A DNA stretch of 64,000 nt from assembly GCA_945898055.1 (NCBI GenBank), contig CAMDGV010000001.1:82304-146303 (forward strand), read 5' to 3'. Position numbers and translations under genes: made by a program. Positions 44,290 through 53,169 of the stretch are shown here, one piece after another (within the stretch, counting starts at the first letter, position 1; every line of letters starts with the position of its first letter). Source of the DNA: Akkermansia muciniphila. GTDB lineage: Bacteria; Verrucomicrobiota; Verrucomicrobiia; Limisphaerales; UBA9464. The notes below the pieces were generated by a model. The model was given only the letters and a program-made list of their open reading frames with translations. It was not told the DNA's origin and ran no database searches.

Positions 44290-45504
44290 TCAGCGGAAGA
44301 AACCTAAAAAATCGCTAAGACGCAGGCTGGGGCTACGAGGAGATTTCCCTCGGAGCCGCATACCACCATAGCGAGCGATGCCAATAGCCGTCGCGAATTC
44401 GGGATGAGCGAGCGTGGCTGCATTGCCGGTTATATTATTGCAAGAAGCGATTTTTGTCGGGACTTGAAAGAGATGTTGCGCGAGGACTGCGATCCCAGGG
44501 ATGAGAGCACTACCGCCGCAGAGAAAAACTCCAGCTTTGGCTTCGTCGAGGAAACATCCCTCCGAACAACGTTCCAAGATAAGTTCGAACAGTTCTTGGA
44601 TACGAACCGCCATAATTCGACGCAGGTGTTCGAGGCTGACGTGGCGCGGAGTTAGGCCCGAGTCGTTTTCACCCACTTGAACCTGACGCCCGAGAATCGC
44701 GGCGTCGACCAATGCACTACCGTGGTTGATTTTGAGAAGTTCCGCATTGGCGAGACTGAGTTTGAGGCCGATGGCAATATCGTTGCTAATATGATCACCG
44801 CCCACGGCGAAGACTCCAGCTTGACGGATCGCTTGGCCTTGCTGAAAAACAAATTCGGTGGTGCCGCCCCCAATATCAATGACCAAGGCACCCTTCTCTT
44901 TGTCTTCCGGAGTCAGAATAGCTTGAGCGGTGGCGAGACCATTAAAAACCGGTTGGTTGACTCGGATGGAGAGTGCCCCAATCAGGTTGGTCGGATTCTG
45001 AATACGAAAGGCGTTTCCATGGATGACATGAAGATGAGCCTCTACCTTATGGCCGAGGAGACCCGAGGTGAAATTGGAGACTTCCGTTCCATCGATACAG
45101 ACTTTTTGGCGAATTGTATGCAGGATAGTATGTTCTGGGGGGAGAGTGATTGCCTTGGCATTGGAGGCTGCATCGGCGATATCCTGTTCAGTTACTAAGC
45201 GATCATTCGAAGCGACAGGATGCATGCCCACACTATTGAAGCAGGCGATGTGACGTCCGGTGACTCCGAGGAAGAGATTTTTGATCATCACTCCGGTTTT
45301 TTCCTCTGCATCGCCAAGAGCGGCGCGGATATCTTCTTGAGCCCTTTGGCTGTCGACGATTTCGCCCTTTCTAACGCCCCGTGATTTAGATTGTCCGATG
45401 CCGAGCAGGGTAAATTCGCCCCGTTCATTTTCCTCGCCGACAGCGGCGCAGATTTTTGAGGTGCCTATTTCCAGTCCGACGAGAAGAGGTGCTTCGCTAA
45501 ACAT
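44290..45504 (-). CDS. ftsA: Cell division protein FtsA
   Basis: Actin-like ATPase that tethers FtsZ to the membrane. The 404-residue protein has VGLEIGTSKICAAVGE at the N-terminus, VIDIGGGTTEFVFQQG and VGGDHISNDIAIGL as phosphate loops, FLCGGSALIPGIAVLA, and a C-terminal amphipathic helix SLRLSDFLGFFR that would act as the membrane-targeting sequence. It starts 8 bp inside the end of ftsQ. Confidence 0.94.
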   Translation of the reverse strand: MFSEAPLLVGLEIGTSKICAAVGEENERGEFTLLGIGQSKSRGVRKGEIVDSQRAQEDIRAALGDAEEKTGVMIKNLFLGVTGRHIACFNSVGMHPVASNDRLVTEQDIADAASNAKAITLPPEHTILHTIRQKVCIDGTEVSNFTSGLLGHKVEAHLHVIHGNAFRIQNPTNLIGALSIRVNQPVFNGLATAQAILTPEDKEKGALVIDIGGGTTEFVFQQGQAIRQAGVFAVGGDHISNDIAIGLKLSLANAELLKINHGSALVDAAILGRQVQVGENDSGLTPRHVSLEHLRRIMAVRIQELFELILERCSEGCFLDEAKAGVFLCGGSALIPGIAVLAQHLFQVPTKIASCNNITGNAATLAHPEFATAIGIARYGGMRLRGKSPRSPSLRLSDFLGFFR

Positions 45505-46441
45505 GGGAGATTTTGGGTGGGTATTTAGGGCGGACCGATGGCTTTAGATCTTTGAGAGCTTGGCCGGGGGCCGTTTCCTTCCAGCGGATTGGGGCATTGC
45601 GCGAAACACTTAAATCGAGAGTCTGAATAATGCGGATGTCACTGGTTTCCTTCATATGACGACGAAGTTCTTTCCATCGGTGGAGTTGGGTCTCGAGCTC
45701 TGGGGCGGCGAAGGTAATTTCTGAACCTTCAGCGGTGGTGACCACGAGAATCCGAGAGATAGAGATAGAAACGGAGGTGATTTCTGGCAGGAGATTAGTT
45801 GCTTGCAGTCGGTAGTATTGAAGAAATTTTAAGGCGGTTAGAGTATCTTCGGCGACGGTTAATGATCCGCTGGTCCGACCGGTAATTTTTGGGAGAGCGA
45901 GTTCTTTGCTGACCGTTTCAGCGGGGGAAAAAGCCGGATTCAGGGGCCAAAGAATATGTCCTTCTTTATCGAGCAGGTAACGTGCTGAGAGACCGTTTCG
46001 GGCCAGCGGTTCAACCACCGCCAAAGGGAATCGTTCTTGGATAGAGATGAAAATTGTACCCGGAAATTCCACCATAATTTGCGCATAAGCAACACGAGGA
46101 TGTTGTTCGAGACGGTCGCGCAATTGAGGGAGATCGACATCGAGAATATTTCGACCTTGAGTGAGGCCGGAGATCCGCAGCACTTCTTCTGAAGGAAGGG
46201 ATCCATTGACCTTGATCAGAATTTTCTGAATTGCCAGAGAGGGAATGTGGTAGGCCCAGTTTTTTTGAAGGTATTGAGCACCAAAGAGAAGGCCGGCGAC
46301 AAAGGCTGAAAGCATTAGGCAACGACCTAGGAGACGCACGATCCATGGGCGACCTGACTCTGAAGATTGACTGCGCAGTCGAGCCATTAAGGTGAGATGC
46401 CTGGGGCGTCGTCGTCGATTCTGGTTTGGATCACCAAACAT
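45497..46441 (-). CDS. ftsQ: Cell division protein FtsQ (POTRA-type)
   Basis: Bitopic divisome protein. The 314-residue protein has a basic N-terminal tail, a membrane helix (about 38-58), a POTRA domain (LAIQKILIKVNGSLPSEEVLRISGLTQGRNILDVDL) and a FtsQ-type beta domain (VEFPGTIFISIQERFPLAVVEP, LDKEGHILWPLN). It links early and late division proteins. ATG at 46441; overlaps ftsA by 8 bp. Confidence 0.9.
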   Translation of the reverse strand: MFGDPNQNRRRRPRHLTLMARLRSQSSESGRPWIVRLLGRCLMLSAFVAGLLFGAQYLQKNWAYHIPSLAIQKILIKVNGSLPSEEVLRISGLTQGRNILDVDLPQLRDRLEQHPRVAYAQIMVEFPGTIFISIQERFPLAVVEPLARNGLSARYLLDKEGHILWPLNPAFSPAETVSKELALPKITGRTSGSLTVAEDTLTALKFLQYYRLQATNLLPEITSVSISISRILVVTTAEGSEITFAAPELETQLHRWKELRRHMKETSDIRIIQTLDLSVSRNAPIRWKETAPGQALKDLKPSVRPKYPPKISHV

Positions 46442-46449
46442 AATAGTCT

Positions 46450-47376
46450 TTAAAGAGGTTTAATCGATCGGTTAACAGATCGATTGAGAGCCATTTCTAG
46501 CATTTGTTGGCAGAGGCTAGGAAAATCGATTCCGGCAGCCGCAGCGGCCTTGGGAAAGAGGCTGGTCTCGGTCATCCCGGGGAGGGTATTAACCTCTAAA
46601 ATAACGGGGGAGCCGTCGGTCTGAACGATCATATCGATCCGCCCATAATCTCGACCGCCGATCGCTGAAAACGCCCGCAGAGCCATCTCTTGGATAGTTC
46701 GTAGGCTCTGGGTATCAAAGTCAGCCGGGCAGAAATAGTCGGTACAGCCTGGGGTGTATTTGTTGGAATAATCGTATGAACCCGTTTTGGGACGAACTTC
46801 GACAATAGGGAGCGCTGTTTCACCCAAGACAGCGACGGTTATTTCGCGCCCGAGAATCCGTTCCTCGAGCAGGGCTTCGCCCCCGTGATGCAGAGTGCTC
46901 GCTAAAGCGTGGGGAAACTCCGATGGAATGTTTATGAAGTGGAGACCGACACTCGAGCCTTGTCGGGTGGGTTTGAGAATAGCGGGCAGGTGCCACTCCA
47001 AGGGCCATAAAGCGGTGTTCGTATTAAAAACTTCAAAGCGAGCGGTGGGCAAGCCGGCGTTTAAGCACCGGCGTTTAGTAATAACCTTATCGAAAGCGAA
47101 GATCGAAGCGGCAACCCCGCACCCGGTATAGGGCAGTCCGAGTTCTTCCAACTCACTTTGGACAGAGCCGTCTTCGCCATAGGTTCCGTGTAAAGCGAGA
47201 AAGACCGCCTGAGTTCCTTTGGGAATGCGGAGGTCACCGGGCAAGGGATCCACTTCGTGGACTAGGTAGCCGAGGGAGCGGAGGGCGCGCGTGACGGCGG
47301 CGCCTGAGCGCAGTGAAACATCACGTTCGGCCGATGGGCCGCCCTTTAAGACAGTAATTATTTGAGGAGAACTCAT
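46450..47376 (-). CDS. ddl: D-alanine--D-alanine ligase
   Basis: Joins two D-alanines for the peptidoglycan stem peptide. The 308-residue ATP-grasp protein has LKGGPSAERDVSLRSG at the N-terminus, LHGTYGEDGSVQSELEELG, PAILKPTRQGSSVGLHFI, and the Mg2+-binding region RIDMIVQTDGSPVILEVNTLPGMTETS. Length and motifs are normal. It overlaps the end of murB by 4 bp. Confidence 0.95.
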   Translation of the reverse strand: MSSPQIITVLKGGPSAERDVSLRSGAAVTRALRSLGYLVHEVDPLPGDLRIPKGTQAVFLALHGTYGEDGSVQSELEELGLPYTGCGVAASIFAFDKVITKRRCLNAGLPTARFEVFNTNTALWPLEWHLPAILKPTRQGSSVGLHFINIPSEFPHALASTLHHGGEALLEERILGREITVAVLGETALPIVEVRPKTGSYDYSNKYTPGCTDYFCPADFDTQSLRTIQEMALRAFSAIGGRDYGRIDMIVQTDGSPVILEVNTLPGMTETSLFPKAAAAAGIDFPSLCQQMLEMALNRSVNRSIKPL

Positions 47377-48362
47377 GCGTCTTCTCCGAGAATTTCGACC
47401 TCGGTTTCCAGTTCGATCTGATGCACAGAACGGGCTTTTTCTTGGACTAAAGAGATGAGACTCAAGACATCATTGGATGTCGCGTTGCCTAAATTAACTA
47501 AGAAATTACCGTGGACCGTGCTGATCTCTGCATTTCCGATTCGAGTTCCTTTCAGGCCTAATTCATCAATGAGCCGGCCAGCGGGAAGTGTGGGCAGAGG
47601 GTTTTTGAAGGTGCATCCGGCACTGGACTCCTTGGGTTGGGTTGCCCAGCGTTTGTCGGTGTAGGTCTTCATCCGAGATTGAATCGCTTCCGAAGCGTCA
47701 GGCTTGCCTCGAAGAGAGGCACTCAAAGCAATACGCGAGCGCAGAAGCGGGCAAGCTCGATATTCCACGGGTATCTGATCGACCGAGAGATCGTGGATTT
47801 CACCTGTACCATCCATGCAGCGGAGTCGCTCAACAGCGTCAAAAGTCCAAGCATTCATGGCACCCGCATTCATGCGGAGTGCGCCACCCAAAGATCCTGG
47901 GATACCCTCGAAAAATTCGAGCCCACTGAGTTCGGCTTTCCGGGCTTCATGAGCGATATCCTTTAGCCGAGCCCCAGCACCCGCGGTGATGAGTTGGCCC
48001 TCGATGGTAATGCGTGAAAAGTGAGGGTGAGCTAGTGAAACGACCACCCCGCGAATACCGCCATCGCGGATCAGCAGATTAGAACCACGACCGAGGAAGA
48101 CGAGGGGAAGGCCCCGAAGCCGAGTTGTTTCGAAGATAAGAGCGAGCGAGCTTTCGTTACTTGGTTCGACATAAAGATCAGCAGGTCCACCGACGCGGAG
48201 TGTGGTACGTTTAGCTAGCGGTTCATCGCGGCGAATGACTGTCCCTTTTGGTAAGAGAAGCTCAAAATCACGAAAGAGATTCGAAAGGGTCTCGGCATGG
48301 TTCAATGCAGCCTCTGAAGCTGGATCGAGACTGATTTGGGCTAATCGCAGAGGGGGATTCAT
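47373..48362 (-). CDS. murB: UDP-N-acetylmuramate dehydrogenase (MurB)
   Basis: Reduces UDP-GlcNAc-enolpyruvate with NADPH and FAD to UDP-MurNAc. Visible are TTLRVGGPADLYVEP, FLGRGSNLLIRDGGIRG, EFFEGIPGSLGGALRMNAGA, EYRACPLL, SSAGCTFKNP (active-site Ser-Ser-Ala-Gly-Cys) and GNAEISTVHGNFLVNLGNA. The N-terminal about 40 residues are extra but are not a fused MurC. I used the ATG at 48362, which overlaps the murG stop (TGATG); a TTG at 48365 is also possible. Confidence 0.94.
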   Translation of the reverse strand: MNPPLRLAQISLDPASEAALNHAETLSNLFRDFELLLPKGTVIRRDEPLAKRTTLRVGGPADLYVEPSNESSLALIFETTRLRGLPLVFLGRGSNLLIRDGGIRGVVVSLAHPHFSRITIEGQLITAGAGARLKDIAHEARKAELSGLEFFEGIPGSLGGALRMNAGAMNAWTFDAVERLRCMDGTGEIHDLSVDQIPVEYRACPLLRSRIALSASLRGKPDASEAIQSRMKTYTDKRWATQPKESSAGCTFKNPLPTLPAGRLIDELGLKGTRIGNAEISTVHGNFLVNLGNATSNDVLSLISLVQEKARSVHQIELETEVEILGEDA

Positions 48363-49588
48363 CAAACTTTAGAGGTAAAAAGCCCGAGAAACTCCGAGCG
48401 AATAGACCTAGTCACACGAGCTTGAAGACGAACTGTCGGAGAGTTGGATTGGAAGGTTTGCGTAAAGGGTTCGCGGAGATGCTGGAGAATCGAAGCCGCG
48501 ACATCAGCGGCTGCAGTGGGAGTATCGAGACGAGCGAGGGCTTCGCGCATGGATATTCGGGCTGGAGTGGGGGATTGGAGTGAGCGAAGAGCCTGAACCA
48601 AGTCGTTCGAGGTTGACTGAGATTGATCCAATCGAAGAGCCGCCCCGGCACGTTCGAAGGACCGAGCATTATGGAATTGATGATTATCCTGAGAGGACGG
48701 CAAGGGGACTAAAATGGAGGGAAGCCGTAGAGCAGCGAGTTCAGCCATCGATGAAGCCCCTGATCGACTGATGACAACTTCAGCCGCTTCGAGAGCGAGG
48801 TTCATTTCCGAGAGGAAAGGGAGAACCAGAGCACGATTGCCGAGAGGCGCATAAGCGGCACGGACTTCCTCAAGGTCTGCCCTCCCGGCGAGGTGGATAA
48901 ACTGCCAAGGGGGCTCTGATCGAGCGATTTCTGTGAGTGCGGCTAAGACGAGGCGATTCAGGCCCCGAGCGCCTTGGCTTCCGCCGGTAATGAGGAGGAC
49001 AGGGTGCAGAGGATGAAGTCCGAGAGCAGTCCGTGCGGCGGCGGCGTCATGGTGAACGCGAAGTCGGGCAATGGAGTCACGAACAGGTGTCCCGAGGCAG
49101 AGACAGTGAGAAGGGCGGAGGAGGCGGTTCGTTTCGGCAAACCCGGTGAACGAACGACGAGCCCATCGGGTTAAGAAACGGTTAGCACGACCCGGAATTG
49201 AATTGGATTCATGCAGAAAAGTGAGAGCTCCCGATTGTCGTGCGGCGAGGAAAGGAGGTGCGGCGGTAAATCCACCCATTGCTAAAAGGGCATCGGGCCG
49301 GAGGGCCGGCGTTTTGAAGAGGCGTCGAGAAACCCTCCATGCTTTGAGGAAAGCGAAAAGAAAAGCGGTATAGTTCCGATTTTGTAATCCCACTGCCGGT
49401 AGAGTGGCGACAGTAAATTCGGACAAGCCGGCGATAGCCGTTTGATCAATTTCTTTAGGAGAGACAAGGAGCAAGACCCTGCATCCTTCAGCGAGTAATT
49501 CGCGGCCGACAGCGATCCCTGGGAAGAGGTGCCCCCCAGTACCGCCGCAGGCGATCGAGAGAGTCAATCTGGAACAGGGTGAGGTCAT
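48362..49588 (-). CDS. murG: UDP-N-acetylglucosamine--undecaprenyl-PP-MurNAc-pentapeptide GlcNAc transferase
   Basis: Makes lipid II at the inner face of the membrane. The 408-residue GT-B protein begins IACGGTGGHLFPGIAVGREL (the G-G-T-G-G-H motif) and has HESNSIPGRANRFL, LLITGGSQGARGLNR and VISRSGASSMAELAALRLPSI. Start ATG at 49588 overlaps the ftsW stop (ATGA). The expected murC between murG and murB is missing. Confidence 0.95.
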   Translation of the reverse strand: MTSPCSRLTLSIACGGTGGHLFPGIAVGRELLAEGCRVLLLVSPKEIDQTAIAGLSEFTVATLPAVGLQNRNYTAFLFAFLKAWRVSRRLFKTPALRPDALLAMGGFTAAPPFLAARQSGALTFLHESNSIPGRANRFLTRWARRSFTGFAETNRLLRPSHCLCLGTPVRDSIARLRVHHDAAAARTALGLHPLHPVLLITGGSQGARGLNRLVLAALTEIARSEPPWQFIHLAGRADLEEVRAAYAPLGNRALVLPFLSEMNLALEAAEVVISRSGASSMAELAALRLPSILVPLPSSQDNHQFHNARSFERAGAALRLDQSQSTSNDLVQALRSLQSPTPARISMREALARLDTPTAAADVAASILQHLREPFTQTFQSNSPTVRLQARVTRSIRSEFLGLFTSKV

Positions 49589-50730
49589 CGGGTCGGGAGT
49601 GTTTCAAGATCTGGACCGGTGAAAGGATTGGATCGTTTGCCTGAAGCTGGGGTGGGCTGATCGGTGGTTTGGCGAGCGATAGAGAGAAGAAGTCCAATCA
49701 GAGCGAGCATCGTAATCATGCAGGAGCCTCCTCTGCTAACGAAAGGTAAGGGCATTCCTTTATTGATTATCGAATTGGTGACCACGGCAATATTGATGGT
49801 GGCTTGACCCGCGATCAGAAAGCCGATGCCGCCGGCGAGAAGTCGTCCGAGTGAATCTGTGGATCGGGAAGCAATCTGAGCGGCGCAAAGAAGAATGACC
49901 ACAAAAGCAAGAATGATCGCCAAAGTGAATCTGAGTCCCATTTCTTCCCCAATGACCGGAAGAATAAAATCAGTCTGTTGTTCGGGGATGCTATGTTTGA
50001 TAATACCTGCTCCTAGTCCAACTCCGCTGATTCCACCCTCTCGCAGGGCAGCCAAGGATTTTAGGGCCTGGACTCCGGTCGTTTCTTTGTAAAGTTCGGG
50101 ATGAAGATAAGCAGTGGCGCGGCGGCGCACCATTTCGCTCGAGTTGTAGAAGTGAACGCAGAGAAGGAATCCGAGGATGAGGGGGATGGACACATAGACT
50201 AAGCGCATTCCGGATAAAAGGAGGACGATCACCGTAACAGTTCCAAATAGAATCATGGTGCCGCGATCGGGTTGTTGGTAAAGGAGCCCGAGTAGTGGCA
50301 TAATAATCAAACTGGGGTAGATCAATCCCCAGAGGAAGCGAGTGAGAGGGCGGCCAAAGCGAATGCGGGCTTGGTGCTGGGAACCCCAAGCAGCGAGAGT
50401 CAATAAAAGGGGAATCTTGGCGAACTCACCTGGTTGCGTACTAAATAACCACCGCTGGGCTCCATTTTGCGTAGTGCCGAGTGGAGAAAGAACCAAAACC
50501 AAAACCACTAGAGTGAGCCCGTAGAACCACCAATGGAGAGAGGCAAAGCGAAGATAATTACATCGCCATAAGAAGCTCATTATCCCTAAGCCACCGACGA
50601 TGGCGATGACTTGAGTGGACATCGTCGACTCAAAGCTCGATTTGAGCATTACCGCGCTTGAAAGCATCGTAACGCTCAAAGCGAGAAGAAGACTGACGGT
50701 CAGCAGTAGTATAAGAGAGGTGGTCCGCAT
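49585..50730 (-). CDS. ftsW: SEDS-family glycosyltransferase FtsW
   Basis: Peptidoglycan polymerase of the SEDS family, working with the FtsI transpeptidase at the septum. The 381-residue protein has about ten membrane helices. Motifs are QRWLFSTQPGEFAKIPLLL, LLGLLYQQPDRGTMILFG, IPEQQTDFILPVIGEEMGL and PLPFVSRGGSCMI. The last one is normally SYGGS, here SRGGS, and the first has STQPGEFAK for the usual FQPSEFAK. Overlaps murG by 4 bp. Confidence 0.9.
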   Translation of the reverse strand: MRTTSLILLLTVSLLLALSVTMLSSAVMLKSSFESTMSTQVIAIVGGLGIMSFLWRCNYLRFASLHWWFYGLTLVVLVLVLSPLGTTQNGAQRWLFSTQPGEFAKIPLLLTLAAWGSQHQARIRFGRPLTRFLWGLIYPSLIIMPLLGLLYQQPDRGTMILFGTVTVIVLLLSGMRLVYVSIPLILGFLLCVHFYNSSEMVRRRATAYLHPELYKETTGVQALKSLAALREGGISGVGLGAGIIKHSIPEQQTDFILPVIGEEMGLRFTLAIILAFVVILLCAAQIASRSTDSLGRLLAGGIGFLIAGQATINIAVVTNSIINKGMPLPFVSRGGSCMITMLALIGLLLSIARQTTDQPTPASGKRSNPFTGPDLETLPTR

Positions 50731-50806
50731 CGGGTAATGAGGCGAGTCAGGTAAGGCGAAGAGGGCTGCACCCGATGCGGTTCGAATGCACCCTAGGAGT
50801 GTTTAT

Positions 50807-51640
50807 TTACAGTTTTATAGCTGGGCTAGGGGCCGCTGTTGCTTCCGGAGAAGCGCCCGCTTTGGAGGAAATCTTCAACTTCTGACCCACCTTAATGACG
50901 TCACTCGCCAATTCATTGGAAGCACGCAGAGCCTTGGTAGTAGTGCCGTGTTTTTTGGCGATTTTGCTTAAGGTATCGCCCCCTTTCACTGTGTAGGAAA
51001 CGGTACTTGAAGTCGAAACAGTCGGGCCTTTGACCTCCGTGGCGGTCTCGTTTTTCTCATTGGCTAGAGCGTTTGATTGCGAGGGAAGATTAATTTTCTG
51101 GCCCACCTTGAGGCGTCCGATATCAACGGTGAGGTTAGCCTCCTTGAGTGCTTTCAGCGTAAAGCCGTTTTTCTTGGCAATATTGAAAGCGATATCACCG
51201 CTTTTAACTGTGTATTCCGAGCCAGCGGCGGTGGAGCTTTCAGTTGGTATTTGACCCGGCTGAACTAGGCCCCCCTGCCCGACTAGATCGCCGACAATCT
51301 TTGGTTCGGTCGGACCGGGAGTGGGACGGATATTAGTGTTGGCCACGAGAGGTGGGGCGACCGGGGGCACGTAAACAGCCGGGTCATTTGGGGCAATCGG
51401 AGCTGTTAAGTTCGTCGAGTTGATCGGAGCGGCCTGTTGGACAGCGACATCTGTCGTCAAAGGATTGGTGGCGAGCGGTTCCGTTTTAACCGTCTCCTTG
51501 TTGCAGCCGATGGCTAAAAGGCCAAGAAAGACGGCGGCATGTGCGCCAATAATAAAGGTGGCAATGCTCAAGGTGGATTTGCTCCGTGCGGCACGCTCAA
51601 GTTTGGAATCGAGTGGGGTCAGAGGGTTATGGGTGATCAT
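50807..51640 (-). CDS. LysM-domain membrane-anchored protein
   Basis: A 277-residue protein with one N-terminal membrane helix (about 22-45), a long Pro/Thr/Asn/Gln-rich linker and two LysM repeats. The repeats read YTVKSGDIAFNIAKKNGFTL (about 145-190) and YTVKGGDTLSKIAKKHGTTT (about 220-260), which bind GlcNAc-containing glycan. It sits in the dcw cluster between ftsW and mraY, where murD is usually found. It is probably a divisome- or wall-binding protein, but its function is unproven. Confidence 0.85.
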   Translation of the reverse strand: MITHNPLTPLDSKLERAARSKSTLSIATFIIGAHAAVFLGLLAIGCNKETVKTEPLATNPLTTDVAVQQAAPINSTNLTAPIAPNDPAVYVPPVAPPLVANTNIRPTPGPTEPKIVGDLVGQGGLVQPGQIPTESSTAAGSEYTVKSGDIAFNIAKKNGFTLKALKEANLTVDIGRLKVGQKINLPSQSNALANEKNETATEVKGPTVSTSSTVSYTVKGGDTLSKIAKKHGTTTKALRASNELASDVIKVGQKLKISSKAGASPEATAAPSPAIKL

Positions 51641-52033
51641 GGGTCAAGATTATCGATGAGGAAGGGCGAATTCTGAGTGGGAGTGGGTTTAGTGGGATCT
51701 AAGTTATCTGAGTGTTTGGTTCAGAGAAGAATGAATAAACAGAGGCAAGTTAAGAGATTTTTAAAAGGTTGATCCTAGGTTAGAATTATCGGCGAGCCGG
51801 GGTGAGCGATAGCCTTAAAAAAGGTCTAAACCCAGTGCTGAAAGATTGAGAAAATCGGAAAGTCAAAGCCTTGATTAAAGCGAAGAATGTTAAATCACCT
51901 CGGGCGACCGAATTCGATGTAAAGGTCTATTAAACTCGAGAGATTCTGTGTCGCAAGACTGATCCGAGGACGCGACGCAGAATTTTTCAAAAAAATCCTT
52001 ACTTGAGAAGAAATGGACGGAGGGAGCTTCATT
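51641..52033. other. 393-bp intergenic gap inside the dcw cluster
   Basis: The largest gap in an otherwise tightly packed cluster, between mraY and the LysM gene, where murD would be expected. I see no MurD remnant in any frame. It holds an inverted repeat (next entry) and is AT-rich. The promoter for the LysM-ftsW-murG half could lie here. Confidence 0.55.
51943..51983. terminator. Inverted repeat downstream of mraY
   Basis: ATTCTGTGTCGC (51943-51954) pairs with GCGACGCAGAAT (51972-51983) over 12 positions, with one G-U pair and a 17-base loop. On the plus side a T-run follows, while for mraY transcription (minus) the tail is not T-rich. It could be a terminator or an RNA processing site separating mraY from the LysM gene. 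Confidence 0.5.
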
Positions 52034-53158
52034 TTAGCGGATTTTAAGGCTGCTGAGGGCGACGACGGCGCAAAGAATCCCGACAATATAGAAGCGAGTG
52101 ACCACTTTGGACTCTTTCCAGCCTAGTTTTTGAAAATGATGATGGAGAGGGGCCATACGAAAAAGGCGGCGACCCTCCCCGTATTTGCGCCGAGTGTATT
52201 TAAACCAACTTACCTGAAGCATGACGCTCACCGCTTCGGCTACGAAGACTCCGCCCGCGAGCACGAGCACGAGAGGTTGATGGATGAGCACCGCCATAAT
52301 CCCGAGTGTCCCACCCAGTGCGAGACTGCCGGTATCGCCCATAAAGACCTCAGCTGGGTGACAATTAAACCAGAGAAAACCAAGGCAGGTCCCGATCAAC
52401 GCGGCACAAACGACCGTGAGTTCGCTGGTCCCGCGGACATGCGGGATTTGGAGATAGGCAGCTATTTTTACACTATCGGCGAGATAAGTCAGAATAAGCA
52501 TGACGACGGCGACAATAAGAGTGCAGCCAGTGGCTAATCCGTCCATTCCGTCGGTTAAATTCACGGCATTAGAACTGCCGATAATGGTAAAAGCGGCAAG
52601 GAGGATACCCAGAAGAGGGACCCCAATGAGGACAGGCTCTTTAAAGAAAGGAATCTGGATATCGGTCACTAAAATCCGAGTTGAGGGAAGTCGCCAAAGA
52701 TAAAATCCAATGAGCAAAGCCAGTAAGACTTGCACGCAGATTTTGAGATAAGAACTGGCACCAGCCGAGTTCTGTTTGGAGATTTTAAGCCAGTCATCAT
52801 AAAAACCGAGGCAGGTAAGAACGAGCATGGAGAGCATAGTCAAGAGGACCATGACGTTCGGTTGAGCCCAGAGCAGAACCGTTATATCGAGGACCAAAAA
52901 GATGAGAAGTCCCCCCATTGTTGGAGTGCCCCGTTTGGCCAGATCGGCGGCAGCGGCAGAGGGATCAGAGGCTTCGCGAACATCCTTGGGTTGATAATAC
53001 TGTCGAAATCGGAGCCGAGTGAGCCACTGGATCACGCTTGGGCCAAGGAGCCAACTCAGGAGCAAAGCCGTTACAGCAGCACCGGCACTTCGAAAAGTGA
53101 CATAACGAAACACTGACCAAGGAGTGTAGGGGAAAAATTCTGAAAGTTGATAAAGCAT
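52034..53158 (-). CDS. mraY: Phospho-N-acetylmuramoyl-pentapeptide transferase
   Basis: Transfers phospho-MurNAc-pentapeptide to undecaprenyl phosphate, making lipid I. The 374-residue protein has about ten membrane helices and the motifs KRGTPTMGGLLI, GFYDDWLKIS, NAVNLTDGMDGLATG, MGDTGSLALGG and MAPLHHHFQKLGWKESKVVTRF. All match active MraY. It follows murF by 11 bp. Confidence 0.96.
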   Translation of the reverse strand: MLYQLSEFFPYTPWSVFRYVTFRSAGAAVTALLLSWLLGPSVIQWLTRLRFRQYYQPKDVREASDPSAAAADLAKRGTPTMGGLLIFLVLDITVLLWAQPNVMVLLTMLSMLVLTCLGFYDDWLKISKQNSAGASSYLKICVQVLLALLIGFYLWRLPSTRILVTDIQIPFFKEPVLIGVPLLGILLAAFTIIGSSNAVNLTDGMDGLATGCTLIVAVVMLILTYLADSVKIAAYLQIPHVRGTSELTVVCAALIGTCLGFLWFNCHPAEVFMGDTGSLALGGTLGIMAVLIHQPLVLVLAGGVFVAEAVSVMLQVSWFKYTRRKYGEGRRLFRMAPLHHHFQKLGWKESKVVTRFYIVGILCAVVALSSLKIR

Positions 53159-53169
53159 CAGCAGTTAGC

